From positions 15,587,647-15,651,646 of the forward strand of contig JALIGW010000021.1 of assembly GCA_023053685.1 (NCBI GenBank): a DNA stretch of 64,000 nt, read 5' to 3'. The DNA comes from Diadophis punctatus similis. Lineage: Eukaryota > Chordata > Lepidosauria > Squamata > Dipsadidae. The translations under genes were made by a program, and so were the position numbers. The stretch's first letter is position 1, and each line of letters starts with the position of its first letter. The notes under the pieces are model-generated. The model made no database searches, was not told the origin of the DNA, and saw only the letters and a list, made by a program, of their open reading frames with translations. Below, one piece after another: positions 11,201 to 22,591 of the stretch.

Positions 11201-12525
11201 GGTTGAAACCAGGTTTGACCAATTCGTATGTAAAATGTAGAGGTAGATTTTTCCCATTGATATTCAAATCTCAAATTCATTCTTTAACTAATTAATCAAA
11301 GTATCCAGCTATTGAAAGCATGGAAGATGTTAAAGATTAAGAGCCAGTATTTATCTCCGTCCTTTCTAAACTTTCAAGATACAGTAAGTTGTAAATACAA
11401 ATTTGTGATAATGGAAACTTACTTCTTCATCTCAGGGGTGTGTAGCCCAAACATACTGCAAAGCCTGATGTTCATTCAGTTGTGTCGTTCCAGTTCCAAA
11501 CAATGTTTTAATTGGTTTAAGTAAGATTGAATTAATTGTTTTAATTAAAAACTATCAAAATAATGTTTCAGCTTTGGTATCTCCATTGGCACCTCTATGT
11601 ACTTTTAATTATGATACCCTTAATCTTAGACTTTTTATAATTATGTACAAATATAGTAATAAATCTTTACCATGTACAGAATCAAATGATAGATAATGAA
11701 ATTGGCAATTTTAAGGAAGAATAACCACAGCTAATTTCCCCACTAATGAGAAAGAACGACACAAAGAGTTTTGATCGGCCATAGATGAGGGTCATGATTA
11801 CATTGCCCATTTCTAATTCTAACTTTTATAATTATTATTCCCAAGTGTCTAAATCTACTTGGGCTGTTATTAATCTAGCTGATTTTAGGAAAGATTTTTG
11901 CTTTCAGCAAGAACTACCCTCTTCTTCCTCTGTCTGGAGATGCCAACGGGCCTACGGAAGACAACAGCCCCGGGGTCAGAAAGTCAAGATGTATGCAAAA
12001 ATGCCTTTATTTGTGGCTGCCATCTTGACTTTTCTGACCCCATCCCCCTTCCTTGTAATCTTGGGCTGAGCCAAGATTTGGTTTTCTGAACATTTTGGGT
12101 GGTGGGGAAGGGGATCAGAAAGGGGTGACTACCGAAGGCTGAGCTTCAACTCTTTCCTCAGCTAAAGAACAGGAAAATGGGGGGGGTGGGACCGAAAGAA
12201 ACAGTCCTGACGTGTGTCATGCTGGTGGGGAGGCCCCATTTGCCCCTAACTAGTGAGATATAAAACCCCCCAATCCACGCTTAGGCGGCCTTTCCCAGCT
12301 GCTGGCTTGCCCTGAGTCTGAGCTGGGTTGAGACGCCTTCCCTCCATCACCTCCAGTCAGCAGAAAACACTTCTGGCATAAGACTCACACCCTCGGCTCC
12401 GTTGCCAGTCCTGTCCTGTTTTCCTTGCGTCTGCTTGACACGCTGCTGAGTGGGTGGGTGGGGGCAGTGGGGGATAAGCAAAAGCCACTGCTTATCCTTC
12501 AATTGTTTCACTACTCCAGCCTTGG
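8291..12525. other. Long intergenic stretch, mostly AT-rich, no gene seen
   Basis: Short (CTTT)n at 8699-8721. 9700-11980 is strikingly A/T-rich with a G-run at 11103. It may hold old LINE UTR sequence, but no family can be named. All open frames are short. Confidence 0.35.
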
Positions 12526-12529
12526 GTTG

Positions 12530-12725
12530 GCGGTCAGGATGATTAGCCCGCGGAAGGGCTTGCCTCCAGAAGTTGTGGTGGCTCCATCGCTGGAGGTTTC
12601 CAAGAAGAGACCGGACAGCCACTTGTCCGGAATGGTAGAGGGTCTCCTGCCTTGGGCTGGGGGTTGGACTGGGAGACCTTCAAGGACCCTTCCAGCCTTA
12701 TGATTCTATGTCATTCTATATGACC
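12530..12725 (+). repeat. CR1 LINE 3' end
   Basis: GLPPEVVVAPSLEVSKKRPD is the CR1 ORF2 terminus. The UTR follows with TTGGACTGGGAGACCTTCAA and a GATTCTATGTCATTCTAT tail. Confidence 0.9.
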
Positions 12726-12983
12726 TGTAGGGGACACAGGCAGCTCTTCTGGCCACAGAGTTCCTCTTTATTCGGCTCCTTTTAAGGGCAGAAGAGCAGA
12801 ACTGAGCCAGCTTATCAGGGATAGGAAGGGCCAAGAAGTCGTCTGAAACGGTCAATAAACCCCAACACTGACCTTCCTCCCCTCAACGGTTCAGTGGCCT
12901 CATCTCCAGCATAAGGGATGGCAGAGCTCCCAGGTGTTATACACCTTGAGGTAGCTGTTGAATAGTCTTGGCTTCAAAGAGCC

Positions 12984-13220
12984 AATAGCAATAGCAGTAG
13001 CACTTAGACTTATATACCGCTTCATAGTGCTTTACAGCCCTCTCTAAGCGGTTTACAGAGTTCAGCATTTTGCCCCCAACAATCTGGGTCCTCATTTTAC
13101 CCACCCCGGAAGGATGGAAGGCTGAGTCAACCTTGAGCCTGGTGAGATTTGAACAGCTGAACTGCTGAACTAGCAGTAGCCTGCAGTGCTGCATTTAACC
13201 ACTGCGCCACCGTGGCTCTT
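12984..13220 (-). repeat. tRNA-derived SINE, minus copy
   Basis: On the minus strand the head GGTGGCGCAGTGGTTAAATG carries the A-box region, followed by a B-box-like GTTCAAATCTC, a central AAGGTTGACTCAGCCTTCCA block and a 3' end with CGGTATATAAGTCTAAGTGC and a CTATTG tail. It abuts a second copy head-to-head. Confidence 0.85.
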
Positions 13221-13462
13221 TTAAGGTGGCGCAGTGGTTAGAGTGCAGCACTGCAGGCTACTTCAGCTGACTGCTAGCTGCAGTTCAACTGTTCAAATCT
13301 CACCAGGCTCAAGGTTGACTCAGCCTTCCATCCTTCCGAGGTGGGTAAAATGAGGACCCAGATTGTTGGGGGCAATATGCTGAACTCTGTAAACCGCTTA
13401 GAGAGGGCTGTAAAGCACTATGAAGCGGTATATAAGTCTAAGTGCTACTGCTATTGCTATTG
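13221..13462 (+). repeat. tRNA-derived SINE, plus copy
   Basis: Same family and same blocks as the minus copy directly to its left, with heads touching. Together they form an almost gapless inverted repeat of about 480 bases. Confidence 0.88.
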
Positions 13463-13629
13463 TGGCAGAAGCACTGGTTGTCGCCTGGCGCAGGTAAGGC
13501 TCACTTAAAGCCGTCTCGGTCAAAGGCTGGGGATGGCACGAAGGCGCTGCCCACGGGACACGGAGAGGGACGACGGGGCAAGCCTTCTGCTGGCTGAGTA
13601 GAAACCTGAACAAATCTGGTGAACTGTTA

Positions 13630-14005
13630 CAGGTAGTCCTTGACTTATAACCATTCGTTTAGTGAAAATTACAGTGACTTATGACTGTTTTTCACACTTA
13701 CGACCATTGCAACATCCCCATGGTCAACTTGATCAAAATTCGGACGCTTGGCAAACTGGTTCATATTTATGATGGTCCCAGAGTCCCAGGGTCATGTGAT
13801 CCCCTTTTGCGACCTTCTGACAAGCAAAGTCAAGGGGAAAGGCAGTTTCACTTAACAACCGTGTTATTAACCGAACAACTGCTTTGATTTACTTAACAAC
13901 TGTGGGAAGAAAGGTTGTAACATAAGGCAAAACTCACTTAACAACTGTCTCGCTTAGCAATGGAAAGTTTGTGCTCCATTGTGGTCGTAAGTCAAGGAAC
14001 ACCTG
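13630..14005. repeat. Complete foldback/MITE-like repeat
   Basis: The ends are CAGGTAGTCCTTGACTTATA and the near-inverse GGTCGTAAGTCAAGGAACACCTG-type sequence. The interior contains repeated ACTTAACAACTGT motifs. I could not find a clean target-site duplication. Related pieces lie at 3773-4152 and 53882-54176. Confidence 0.75.
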
Positions 14006-14009
14006 GATA

Positions 14010-14600
14010 TAGTCATTGACTAAATCAGACTAACAAAGTGATTAAATTAATTCCAAGCAATGCTATTTCTGCTTCATTCATTTATCTCCAAGTTCTTTGA
14101 AACAATTTTCCTGCTCCTTCCACTTCAGTCAACCTTGAACAGGAGGCGGACTCTACGCTCTGAATCCGTTTCCTCTGCTGACCCTCATGGATGACTTTAA
14201 TTCTCCAGGGCAAAATCCTGATCCGAACAGGCTGCGCTAACATTTTGCTTTCAGGGGTTTCCTATGATTTAGGGCTGCAAATTAAAAGAAACTTCTTCAA
14301 GTGACTTAGAAACACAAGGCTTGGGAATAAATATACAGCAGCTAACAGCTATTCCCTCATTAATCATTATACTGGAATTCTAATAGCTCCAAGGCCCAGA
14401 ATATATTTCTCCCCACCAGAAGGATCAGATAAACAGCTTAACCATTTAAAAAGTAAAAATCAAAGCTGGATTCCACGCAGCTTAACAAAAGTTAACGAGA
14501 ACCGACCCAAAGACAAGTTTGGAAAAATCAAACAGCAAAAAAGTTAATCCTCTTGGAATTTAACTTTTATTTCTCTCGCTGTTTGTATATTGCTGAAGAT
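14010..14600. other. Unassigned; possible conserved non-coding segment
   Basis: No repeat recognised. The stretch 14400-14560 is moderately complex and free of repeats. Conservation cannot be judged from one sequence. Confidence 0.3.
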
Positions 14601-14602
14601 TG

Positions 14603-14729
<127 letters not shown>

Positions 14730-15190
14730 CTGACGGCCAAGTTTCTTTCTGAAGAGAATTTATATCTGTATTTCCCAGATTAGCAGATATTTTTATATTG
14801 CTTACGAAGGGGCATTATTCAACACAGACCATAATGCTATCATGGTTTATTGGACGGCTCCCAATAGAGAATGTTTAGCAGGCATGTTTTTGGAACCCAT
14901 TAGTTACTTTTCATGCTCGTTGGATATACAAAGAGCAATTTCCACAATTGTAGAACGGCTGGGGATCAAAAAGGTGAGATAAATTTGGGAATTGCTGTTG
15001 TTTTAAAATCCCCTGTTAGAAGTGAGAGGCACCATTAAAATGTGATATACAGTATGTGTATAAACTCATGTAAACACTAAATCTCCTATAATGTCCATTT
15101 ACATATTTTCCCCAAGATGTCTACACGCCATAACATGAGGATAATGATGACGTAGTGAGTGATGCAGATTCCTGGACTCCTATGTAAATC
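14730..15190. other. Unassigned intergenic
   Basis: Nothing recognised. Confidence 0.3.
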
Positions 15191-15199
15191 AAAGGGAAA

Positions 15200-15955
15200 T
15201 TTATTTATTTATTTATTAAAATTTCTATGCCGCCCAACTCCCGAGGGACTCTGGGCGGCTAACAGCAGGTATAGAAATATAATCAATAAAAAACAATTTT
15301 AAAAACATATTAAAATACTATCAATCTTTTAAAAGAACTTTCACTCATACCCCGCCTGCCGGAAGAGCCAAGTTTTTATTGCTTTCCGGAAGGCCAGCAG
15401 GGTGGGGATAGTCCTGATCTCTGGAGGGAGTTGGTTCCAAAGGGAGGGGGCTCCCACAGAGAAGGCTCCCCCCCTCGGCCCCGCCAACCGGCATTGCTTG
15501 GTCGATGGGACCTGGAGGAGGCCGACTCTGTGGGACCTAACCGGTCGTAGGGAGGTATGCGGCAGGATGCGGTCCCGAAGATAACCTGGCCCTGAGCCAT
15601 GTAGGGCTTTAAAGGTAACGACCAACACCTTAAATTGGATCTGGAGACTAATGGGCAGCCAATGCAGCTGGCGGAGGATCAGTGTTACGTGGGTGCATCT
15701 GGGTACACCCACCACAGCTCGCGCAGCTGCATTTTGCACCAATTTCAGTCGCCGGACACTCTTCAAGGGTAGCCCCATGTAGAGCGCATTGCAGTAATCC
15801 AGCCGTGAGGTGATGAGGGCATGAGTGACTGTGAGAAGTGCCTCCTTCTCCAAGTAGGGTCGCAATTGGTGCACAAGACGTACTTGTGCAAAGGTCCCCC
15901 TAGCCACAGCTGAAAGATGTTGCTCCAATTTTAGCTGTGGGTCTAGGAGGACAAA
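15200..15955 (-). pseudogene. L2-clade LINE ORF2 C-terminal fragment with 3' end
   Basis: A minus-strand frame of 195 codons (15341-15928) reads TVTHALITSRLDYCNALYMG, then LVQNAAARAVVGV, LHWLPI, FKVLVVTFKALHG, AFSVGAPSLWNQLP and a KTWLFRQAG ending. This order is characteristic of the region after the reverse transcriptase in L2-clade LINEs. A 3' UTR follows with GCCGCCCAGAGTCCCTCGGG and ends in an ATAAATAAATA tail at about 15200. The copy is 5'-truncated, lacking the RT catalytic motifs and endonuclease, so it cannot be autonomous. The frame is unusually intact, suggesting a fairly young insertion. A sister copy lies at 63305-63968. Confidence 0.9.
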
Positions 15956-15988
15956 TTCTTACTTACCTGAGGAACCGTCCCACCCCAA

Positions 15989-16045
15989 GGGAATTCTGGG
16001 AGTTGAAGTCCACCCATCTGAAAGTGGCTGAGGATGGGAAACACC
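15989..16045. repeat. Half of a palindromic hAT MITE
   Basis: It matches the right arm of the family: GAATTCTGGGAGTTGAAGTC, CACCCATCTGAAAGTGGC and GGGAAACACC. Confidence 0.8.
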
Positions 16046-16104
16046 GCTGTAGAGCCAAGGAGGATTTTCCCTGCTTGCTGCTGGGAAGGGGCCTGCTGAG
16101 GACC

Positions 16105-16450
16105 CCATGGGCCAAGGAAGGTCCAGGAGAAGGGCCTTTTCTGCTGTGGCTCCTGTCCTCTCGATTAACATCGTGTCCCTCAAGGTGAGAGCTACCCCCA
16201 CCCTCCTGGACTTCCGAAAGGGTCTTAAAACCTGGCCCTGTAGGTTGGCCTGGGGTCCGGATGGGATGGGGCATTCCATGCTGGAGGTAGTTAGTGGATT
16301 AAAGAGGGCACCACCCCCTCCCAGTTGTATCCTGGTTTTTAACTTATTTAATCTTTGTCTGTAATGTTTTTATGTCTGCCTTTATGATATTGGGAGCCTC
16401 CCAGAGTCATTTGACAATGAGATGGGTGGTAGATAAATTTATTAAGTAAA
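16105..16450 (+). repeat. L2-clade LINE 3' end
   Basis: The translation RRAFSAVAPVL then RATPTLLDFRKGLKTWPCRL is the L2 ORF2 terminus. The 3' UTR ends with GGGAGCCTCCCAGAGTCATT and a GATAAATTTATTAAG tail. It belongs to a different subfamily from the 15200-15955 copy. Confidence 0.85.
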
Positions 16451-16454
16451 CACG

Positions 16455-17206
16455 AATGAAGGAGAATATACTTGTCCCAGGATAATGTTGCAGAATCCAA
16501 TCTGGGTCGGTCACCGGTAGAGAGAATTTCCCTGAAGATGGGCTCCGGCATGAGTCCGAAAGCTCGGAAGACAAAACCTCTGGTCCGGATTGGATCCTGC
16601 AATGAGTAAACACTCTGTTTGGCTCCTGGCAGCCAGGAGGCATGGCTTCCCCCCAGGCTCCCTATTTTGGTACTTTTTGGGGGGAAATTGAGCTGATTCA
16701 ATCCCAGCAATGTCCTGCAGCCCATTTGCAGCAGCAGAAGGGTCTCTGGGGGAACAAGCCTTGTGGAGCTGTGGGGTTGTGGCTGTTGGACCAGGGAAGG
16801 GGGAAAGTCCTCCCACCTCCTCAATCCTCCTCTGTCTCCAAGAACTTTGGAGACTTTCCTGCAGGAGGGAGGCCTGGTCCTGAGAAGGGCAAGGAAATAC
16901 AGCCCCCGCCCCACCCCCATTCCCAGCCAGCCACCCCTCAGGAAATGGGCTGGTGGCAGGGAAACCTAATCTGGCCGCTGCAAGCCAGCATCGGCGGTCT
17001 GTTGGGAGGCAGGAGATGGGAGATCTGCAAGCCATCTTGCAACCTGCAAGAGCGGATAAGGAGAAGGAGGATGTGCGTTTCTTCTGCCTCTTCGCCAGAC
17101 GCCCCACTCAGGATTGTTGGGAGGCTCCCCCAGTTTCACAAGACCCTCGCCAGACCTCCAGGTTTCCACCAACGGGAAACCAGAGAGCTGTAAACAGCCG
17201 CTGGGG

Positions 17207-17237
<31 letters not shown>

Positions 17238-17665
17238 GGGGTGGGTGGGTGGGGGTGGGGGAGGAAAGCGATGTTGGGTGCGGAGAGAGTTGGATGGGTT
17301 TGGAAGAACGGGAGAAAGAAGGGCTGCCAAGAAGTTGAGGAATCCGAGAAACAGCCGGGATGCTGATGTGAGCAGATGGGGGGGTGGATGAAAGTCTGGG
17401 AGGCTCCGTTCTCCAAGCAGAAAGCCTCCCGATGACAAGGTTTCAAAACTTGCCTCTCCCAGGTGCTCAGTGGGATCGGTCTAGAAGGGGGAATGGTGAC
17501 CTCTTCATCGCAAAGGGCTGGGATCCCATTTCCTGCCTTCTCTTGGCAGGGGCCTTCTTGCTGTAGTGCCTCCCCCTCCCCATTTTATCCTAACAGCCTT
17601 CTTATAGCCCCAGGTTATCCTTGCAACAGAAATACCTATGGCTCCAAAGCAGTTCCTCCTTGCTC
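16455..17665. other. Unassigned, G-rich patches
   Basis: Open frames on both strands (up to 198 codons) overlap one another and show no domain. A purine/G-rich low-complexity patch lies at 17209-17275. Confidence 0.35.
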
Positions 17666-17671
17666 TGCAGC

Positions 17672-17777
17672 AGTGAGTGGACTTCAACTCCCAGAATTCC
17701 CCAGCCAGCATGACTAGCTGGGGAATTCTGGGAGTTGAGGTCCCCTCATCTTAAAGCGGCTGAGGTTGAGAAATACA
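17672..17777. repeat. Palindromic hAT MITE
   Basis: GGACTTCAACTCCCAGAATT is followed after a 20-base loop by GAATTCTGGGAGTTGAGGTC. The right arm continues through CTTAAAGCGGCTGAGGTTGA. Confidence 0.88.
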
Positions 17778-17779
17778 GT

Positions 17780-18360
17780 TTCAGAAGACAAAATCACAAA
17801 TCTCTTGGGAAGGTTGAGCAGATTCTTGTGCAGAGCAGAGAGTTGGATCAAATAACATCTGAGGTTCCTTCCAACTTGTATATACTTTCTATGACTTTAC
17901 GATTCCTGTTACCTCCAGGTTTTTAAACAATGCAGAGTTTCAATTTAAACTCCGCTCCTTCGGGGGGGGGGGCTGGGGGGGAGAATTACTTTTTCATTAA
18001 AAACAGATTCTAAAGATGAAGCTCTTTAAGTGTCTCCTGACTTTTGAGATTCCTTCAGGACGACTTTTCTGCTTTCAATTGCCTTTCTCCAGAAAGTTAC
18101 TTTACAATTAATATGGCAGATGCTGGTATTAGTTGTGGGATGAGTGTTTGTATACAAAAGTGGTTTTGTGAGCTAGTAAGTAAGAATCTGGGGAGGAGAT
18201 GCAGAGAATATGTATGAATGCAAGTGTCTAGGAAAAAATGTGTGGCATGTACAACACATGCGTTAGAGAGGGTGACTATGGATGACATGAATGGAGCGTG
18301 AGGGTTTATCCTTATGTGATATTCTTGACACATGGATATATTGGATGTATATGTATTTAT
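17780..18360. other. Unassigned intergenic
   Basis: Includes a short CR1-like 3' phrase at 17855-17900 (GGTTCCTTCCAACTTG) and a G-run near 17960. Nothing else recognised. Confidence 0.3.
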
Positions 18361-18366
18361 CCACGT

Positions 18367-18500
18367 AACAGAATAACAGAGTTGGAAGGGACCCTGGAGG
18401 CCTTCTAGTCCAACTCCATGCTGAAGCAGGAGACCTTATACAATTTGAGGCAAGTGGCTGTCCAGTCTCTTCTTAAAAACCTCCTGTGCCCTTAATGACC
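18367..18500 (-). repeat. CR1 LINE 3' end (short)
   Basis: On the minus strand the CR1 3' UTR reads GGTCTCCTGCTTCAGC, CTAGAAGGCCTCC and GGGTCCCTTCCAACTCTG with an ATTCTG tail. Confidence 0.88.
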
Positions 18501-18504
18501 ACAT

Positions 18505-20885
18505 CCGACTCGGGCATTTTATGGTCCCCGGGCCACATCTGGCCCTTTGGCTGTCCCTGTCTGGCCTGCATGAGGTCAATCAGAAATCAGAAATCAAATG
18601 TAAATGGGTGTATGCCATGGACACCATAAAACGGCATTGCTTTTATTTTCAAGGCGACTGCTACCCCCACTTCCCAGTTTTCAGGTGTGTGTGCAGGCAT
18701 GCCTGCACACCTTCACAGCCCTCTTGGTTCAGCCCCCCACAACAGTCCCAGTTTCTCATGTAGCCTCTTGGGAAAATTAATTGTCCACCCCTGGACTACA
18801 TGGATAGGTTTTCTCCATGATGGTCTGTTCTTCTTAACCGGCTCCTTCACGTCGTCCGAGGCTTCTACTCTAACTGAGTCCATCTTTCCTGCTGCTAAGT
18901 CTGCTTTCCTTTCCTTCCACTTTCCTATTAGTAGCATAATTTGTTCTTAAATTCTGTGCACGACACATTGCCACAGCTCCTCAGGTACCATAACCTCCAT
19001 ATTTATTTTCCTTTCTGGTTAACAATATTCTCCAATCTATCTGCAACCAACACGGATCAAGTTTTATAAACAGAGGAACAGAAATTAGACAGTTGCTTCC
19101 AGCTGATGGTGGCTTGCTGAAAATTGAACTTGTTTTTCCCAATTAAAAACGATCCCTATTATATACCACTGCTGGGATTATTCCTGACTGCAATTGATAA
19201 ATCAACTCAGTTCCACTTTCATCCGTATTTCCAAGGCTAATTCTGGAAGCAGCACAGCTGTAGTTAAGTACAATGGTACCAGCAGGAAATTTTTATTGTC
19301 TTTATTTTACTTATCAAATTTATAGAGCCACCCATCTCACGAGCAAGTGGCTCTGGTGGCGTACAAGAAAATTAAAATAATAAATATCTAAAGTCATGAT
19401 CATTTACAAATATTAAAGAGAATTTTCCCCCTTCTTGTCCACATTCTTTAACAGAAAACAGTCAAGGCGAATCTATCTCTCTGCCTAATCTTTGGAAGAA
19501 TCAGCGTATTATGATACTGCAGTATACTCAGTTTAAACAATATTTTTAAAAATCAGTCTTTTTCATTCCAGCTCAATTAAAATTAATAATGCTGACTACT
19601 GAACAAAATCAGTTAGCATTCTCCATATTTCAACATATGCATTATTTTTATACTCAGCCTTACTTATCCGCTGCCTAGAAGAAAAGCGAGACATTGAAAA
19701 GCAGGAAGCATTAAAAAAATATCGTCTATTGTTACATCTTAGTGTTGAAAGCAATGATTTCACCGTTTTTATCTGGATTTTATTCATAAGACCCATTGTG
19801 AAAACAATGAGTAGCTCATACAAAAATGCAAGTACAATTTTAATAACCATAAACTGCAACCCCATTTATAGCTGGTATAGTCTACTCTATAGCCTTTTTT
19901 GTACAAATAAAATCAATTAATCATAAATCTACACATGGAGTTTTACTAACCTAAACTTACATTAAGCCTCAGGGGCTCTATTAGCTAAAGAAATCATTTT
20001 AATAATTTTACAACCTATAGTTATGGACATACCTTATTATTTTATTAAATATATTTTAAAGCCCTGTGGACAGAAAACCAGATTTTGAAATAAATAGAAC
20101 TGACTACACCTATGATGTAGAAGTATCCAATCAAACCATGTTCAATCTTGTTAAAAAAAAATCAAGATGGCAGCTGCAATGGCTTGGTTGAAATTCCACA
20201 GGTTGACATCTTGCCTTTTTTGACAGCCCTAGCCTTGATGCTACCGTCAATCAAAAGAAACTTCCCTGCTTCTCGAATTAGCTAGAATTCTACAAATGGA
20301 CCAAAGCAGACATATATCACCATAATCAACATGTCAGTCGTTCTTGAAGAGTGAATTAAATGCTGTTTACTGGCCATGTCCGTTATCTTTGCTGTATCGT
20401 TCCATATTGCTGCTACTCAAATGTTTGGCGATCACCATGAAATAACCCACAATGGCTTCTATTACAAAAATAAAGTTAGTGACAACAACAACAAAACCCT
20501 TAGGTATAATATCAGATGAAAATGCCACCAAGATCACTGTATAAGTAAACAGAAATTAAACACAAAATGGTGCCATCAGATCCAGACAACCTTCACATGC
20601 CTTCTTATATAAACACCACATTGCAAAAGAACCAAAAACCTCAACCCTGCACTGCTGTCCAATAAAGTATAATCCAATAGTTGAACCCTCCCCAAAGTTG
20701 GGGAAAAGCCAAGAAAAGAAAACAAGCAAAACCACCAAGATCCCTCCCAGATTAAAAAGAAGAAGAAAGAAAATGAAAGAAGCATTTGATTTTTGTGGGA
20801 GAAACAGTGTATGTCTGTCCGTCCGTCTGTGTGTGAGTATGTGTGTGTAGAGAAGAAGAAAATGAGTGGTGTGTGAGAACATGAA
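18505..20885. other. Unassigned, AT-rich; LINE 3'-end remnant
   Basis: About 19295-19385 reads on the minus strand like an L2-type 3' end (GAGCCAC..., GAGATGGGTGGC, then an A-rich tail). The rest is unrecognised. Confidence 0.35.
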
Positions 20886-20889
20886 TCTG

Positions 20890-20914
20890 GTGTGTGTGTG
20901 TGTGTGTGTGTGTG
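20890..20914. repeat. (TG)n microsatellite
   Basis: About 25 bases of pure TG inside a longer TG-rich region, 20805-21050. Confidence 0.9.
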
Positions 20915-22461
20915 ACTGTGAGGGTGTGTGTATGTGTCTGAAAGAGAGAAAGATCTGAATGTTTGAGTTTGGAGTGCGAGTTTGTCTCTGAATGACGTGT
21001 GGCGAATTGTCCGTGTGCAAAAGAGAGAAACCGTGAGGATGAGCGAGTGAGCCGGGGTGCTTTGGGGGAGAGAAATCCAGAGGGAAAGAAAGGGAGAAGA
21101 GGGGAAGATAAAAGTTGGTTGGTTAAAATCTCCTTTTAGGCTCACCAGGTGTCTGAACAGGGAAAGAAGAGCATGGACAAAGGCAGGGAAAGGTGGACAT
21201 GGGAGTTGTTTACCTTTTTCGGCATCCATCACAAAAATTACAGGGGGGGGGGGAAACCTGGGAAAAAAGGTACCCAGGTTTACTTGTATATGAAATTACT
21301 TTTTCCACCCTGAGAGAGAGAAAGTCTTTTTCAATCGGGAGTGAATTTTTTCCAGTGAATCTCTTGTTTTGAAGCACATATGCTAGTGATCATGTGGGCT
21401 TGATGGCTGCTTCATGAGAAGAAGGGACTTTTTTGAAACTTCATCAAAGTGGAGCGACCTTTGAAACTTCCCACAGTCCCACAATGTATGGAAATGTTCA
21501 AGTCGACCAAGTAAATACCCATGGACATGATTAATGGAATCAGGGAAACAATACTAGGAATCCTTAAATTGCTTTTATAATACGGTGTTCCCTCCATTCC
21601 AATTATTGCATTAGAACCTATAAATCCCACAGTCTGGCTGCATATGCCCCGGCTTTTACCAAATTAATATTCCAGAATCATTATAATCATCATCATTTAC
21701 TGATGTGAAAGAATGCATATAAAAATTCATAATTGTTTAATAGATTTTATTTTACATTCAATTCATGTTGATACTTCATATTGTAATGGAAATCTAACCG
21801 TTAAATCTGGAAAATTAGAATAAACTGAAAGATCTGCAGAAATTGATTACAATAAATCTGGGATAATTATTTATTGTTGAATTTCCACATTGCCCACCTC
21901 ACCTATGAGATTCTGGAACGTTTGCACCAACATCATAAAACCATATAAATACACGAATAAAAACATAGCTTAAAGACCACATTAAAAACAAGTTAAAACT
22001 TACGTTCATTTGAAGTACTTTGGCTCATAAATGGTTGCCCCACAATGGACCATTTCACCTAATTGAAGGTTACAAACAGACAAACAGAATCGAGAGTTTT
22101 AGTAATATATTTACAGTAGTGATAGATTGAGCTTTGTATGTTGTATGCTCACAGCTGTTGTGTCTTTAACTCACCTGGTTAAGCAAGCTGTGGGAATACA
22201 AACATTGTATATTAACTTGGCCAGACACCAGGAAATGTCTTCAGCGTCCCACGATAAATAGCATTTTTCTGACCCTCAAGATGAACCCTTCTCCCGTTAT
22301 CCTGGTCTTCAGAATCACCTTCCTTTTATTTTTGAGCAACTGTAAAGACTTTGTTGATGTTGTTGTTGTTGTTGACGATTGCGACATCCTTGCCAAATCC
22401 TAACTCATTCCAAACACAAGTCTTCCTTGACAACACCTTTCCAGATTTTCCTCTGTTCATC
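20915..22461. other. Unassigned intergenic
   Basis: About 21865-21985 is a weak LINE 3'-end match on the minus strand. A (TTG)n lies at 22354-22372. No gene. Confidence 0.3.
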
Positions 22462-22591
22462 TCCTACATCAGGGGTGGAGAACTATGTGGCCCCTTGATG
22501 ACCTGTGGACTTCAACTCCCAGAATTCCCGAGCCAGCAGTTGAAGTCCACAGGTCATCAAGGGGCCATAGTTCCCCACCCCTATCCTACAT
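22462..22591. mobile_element. hAT MITE with perfect 8-bp target duplication
   Basis: The element at 22470-22583 starts CAGGGGTGGAGAACTATG and ends with its inverse CATAGTTCCCCACCCCTA. It is flanked by TCCTACAT at 22462-22469 and 22584-22591. An 8-bp duplication with CAGGGGTG ends is diagnostic of the hAT superfamily. The core has GGACTTCAACTCCCAGAATT and TTGAAGTCCAC, linking the palindromic family to hAT. Confidence 0.93.

Noticed and set aside
12984..13220. tRNA gene
   Set aside because: A- and B-box-like sequences belong to a SINE head; no cloverleaf with anticodon and no terminator.
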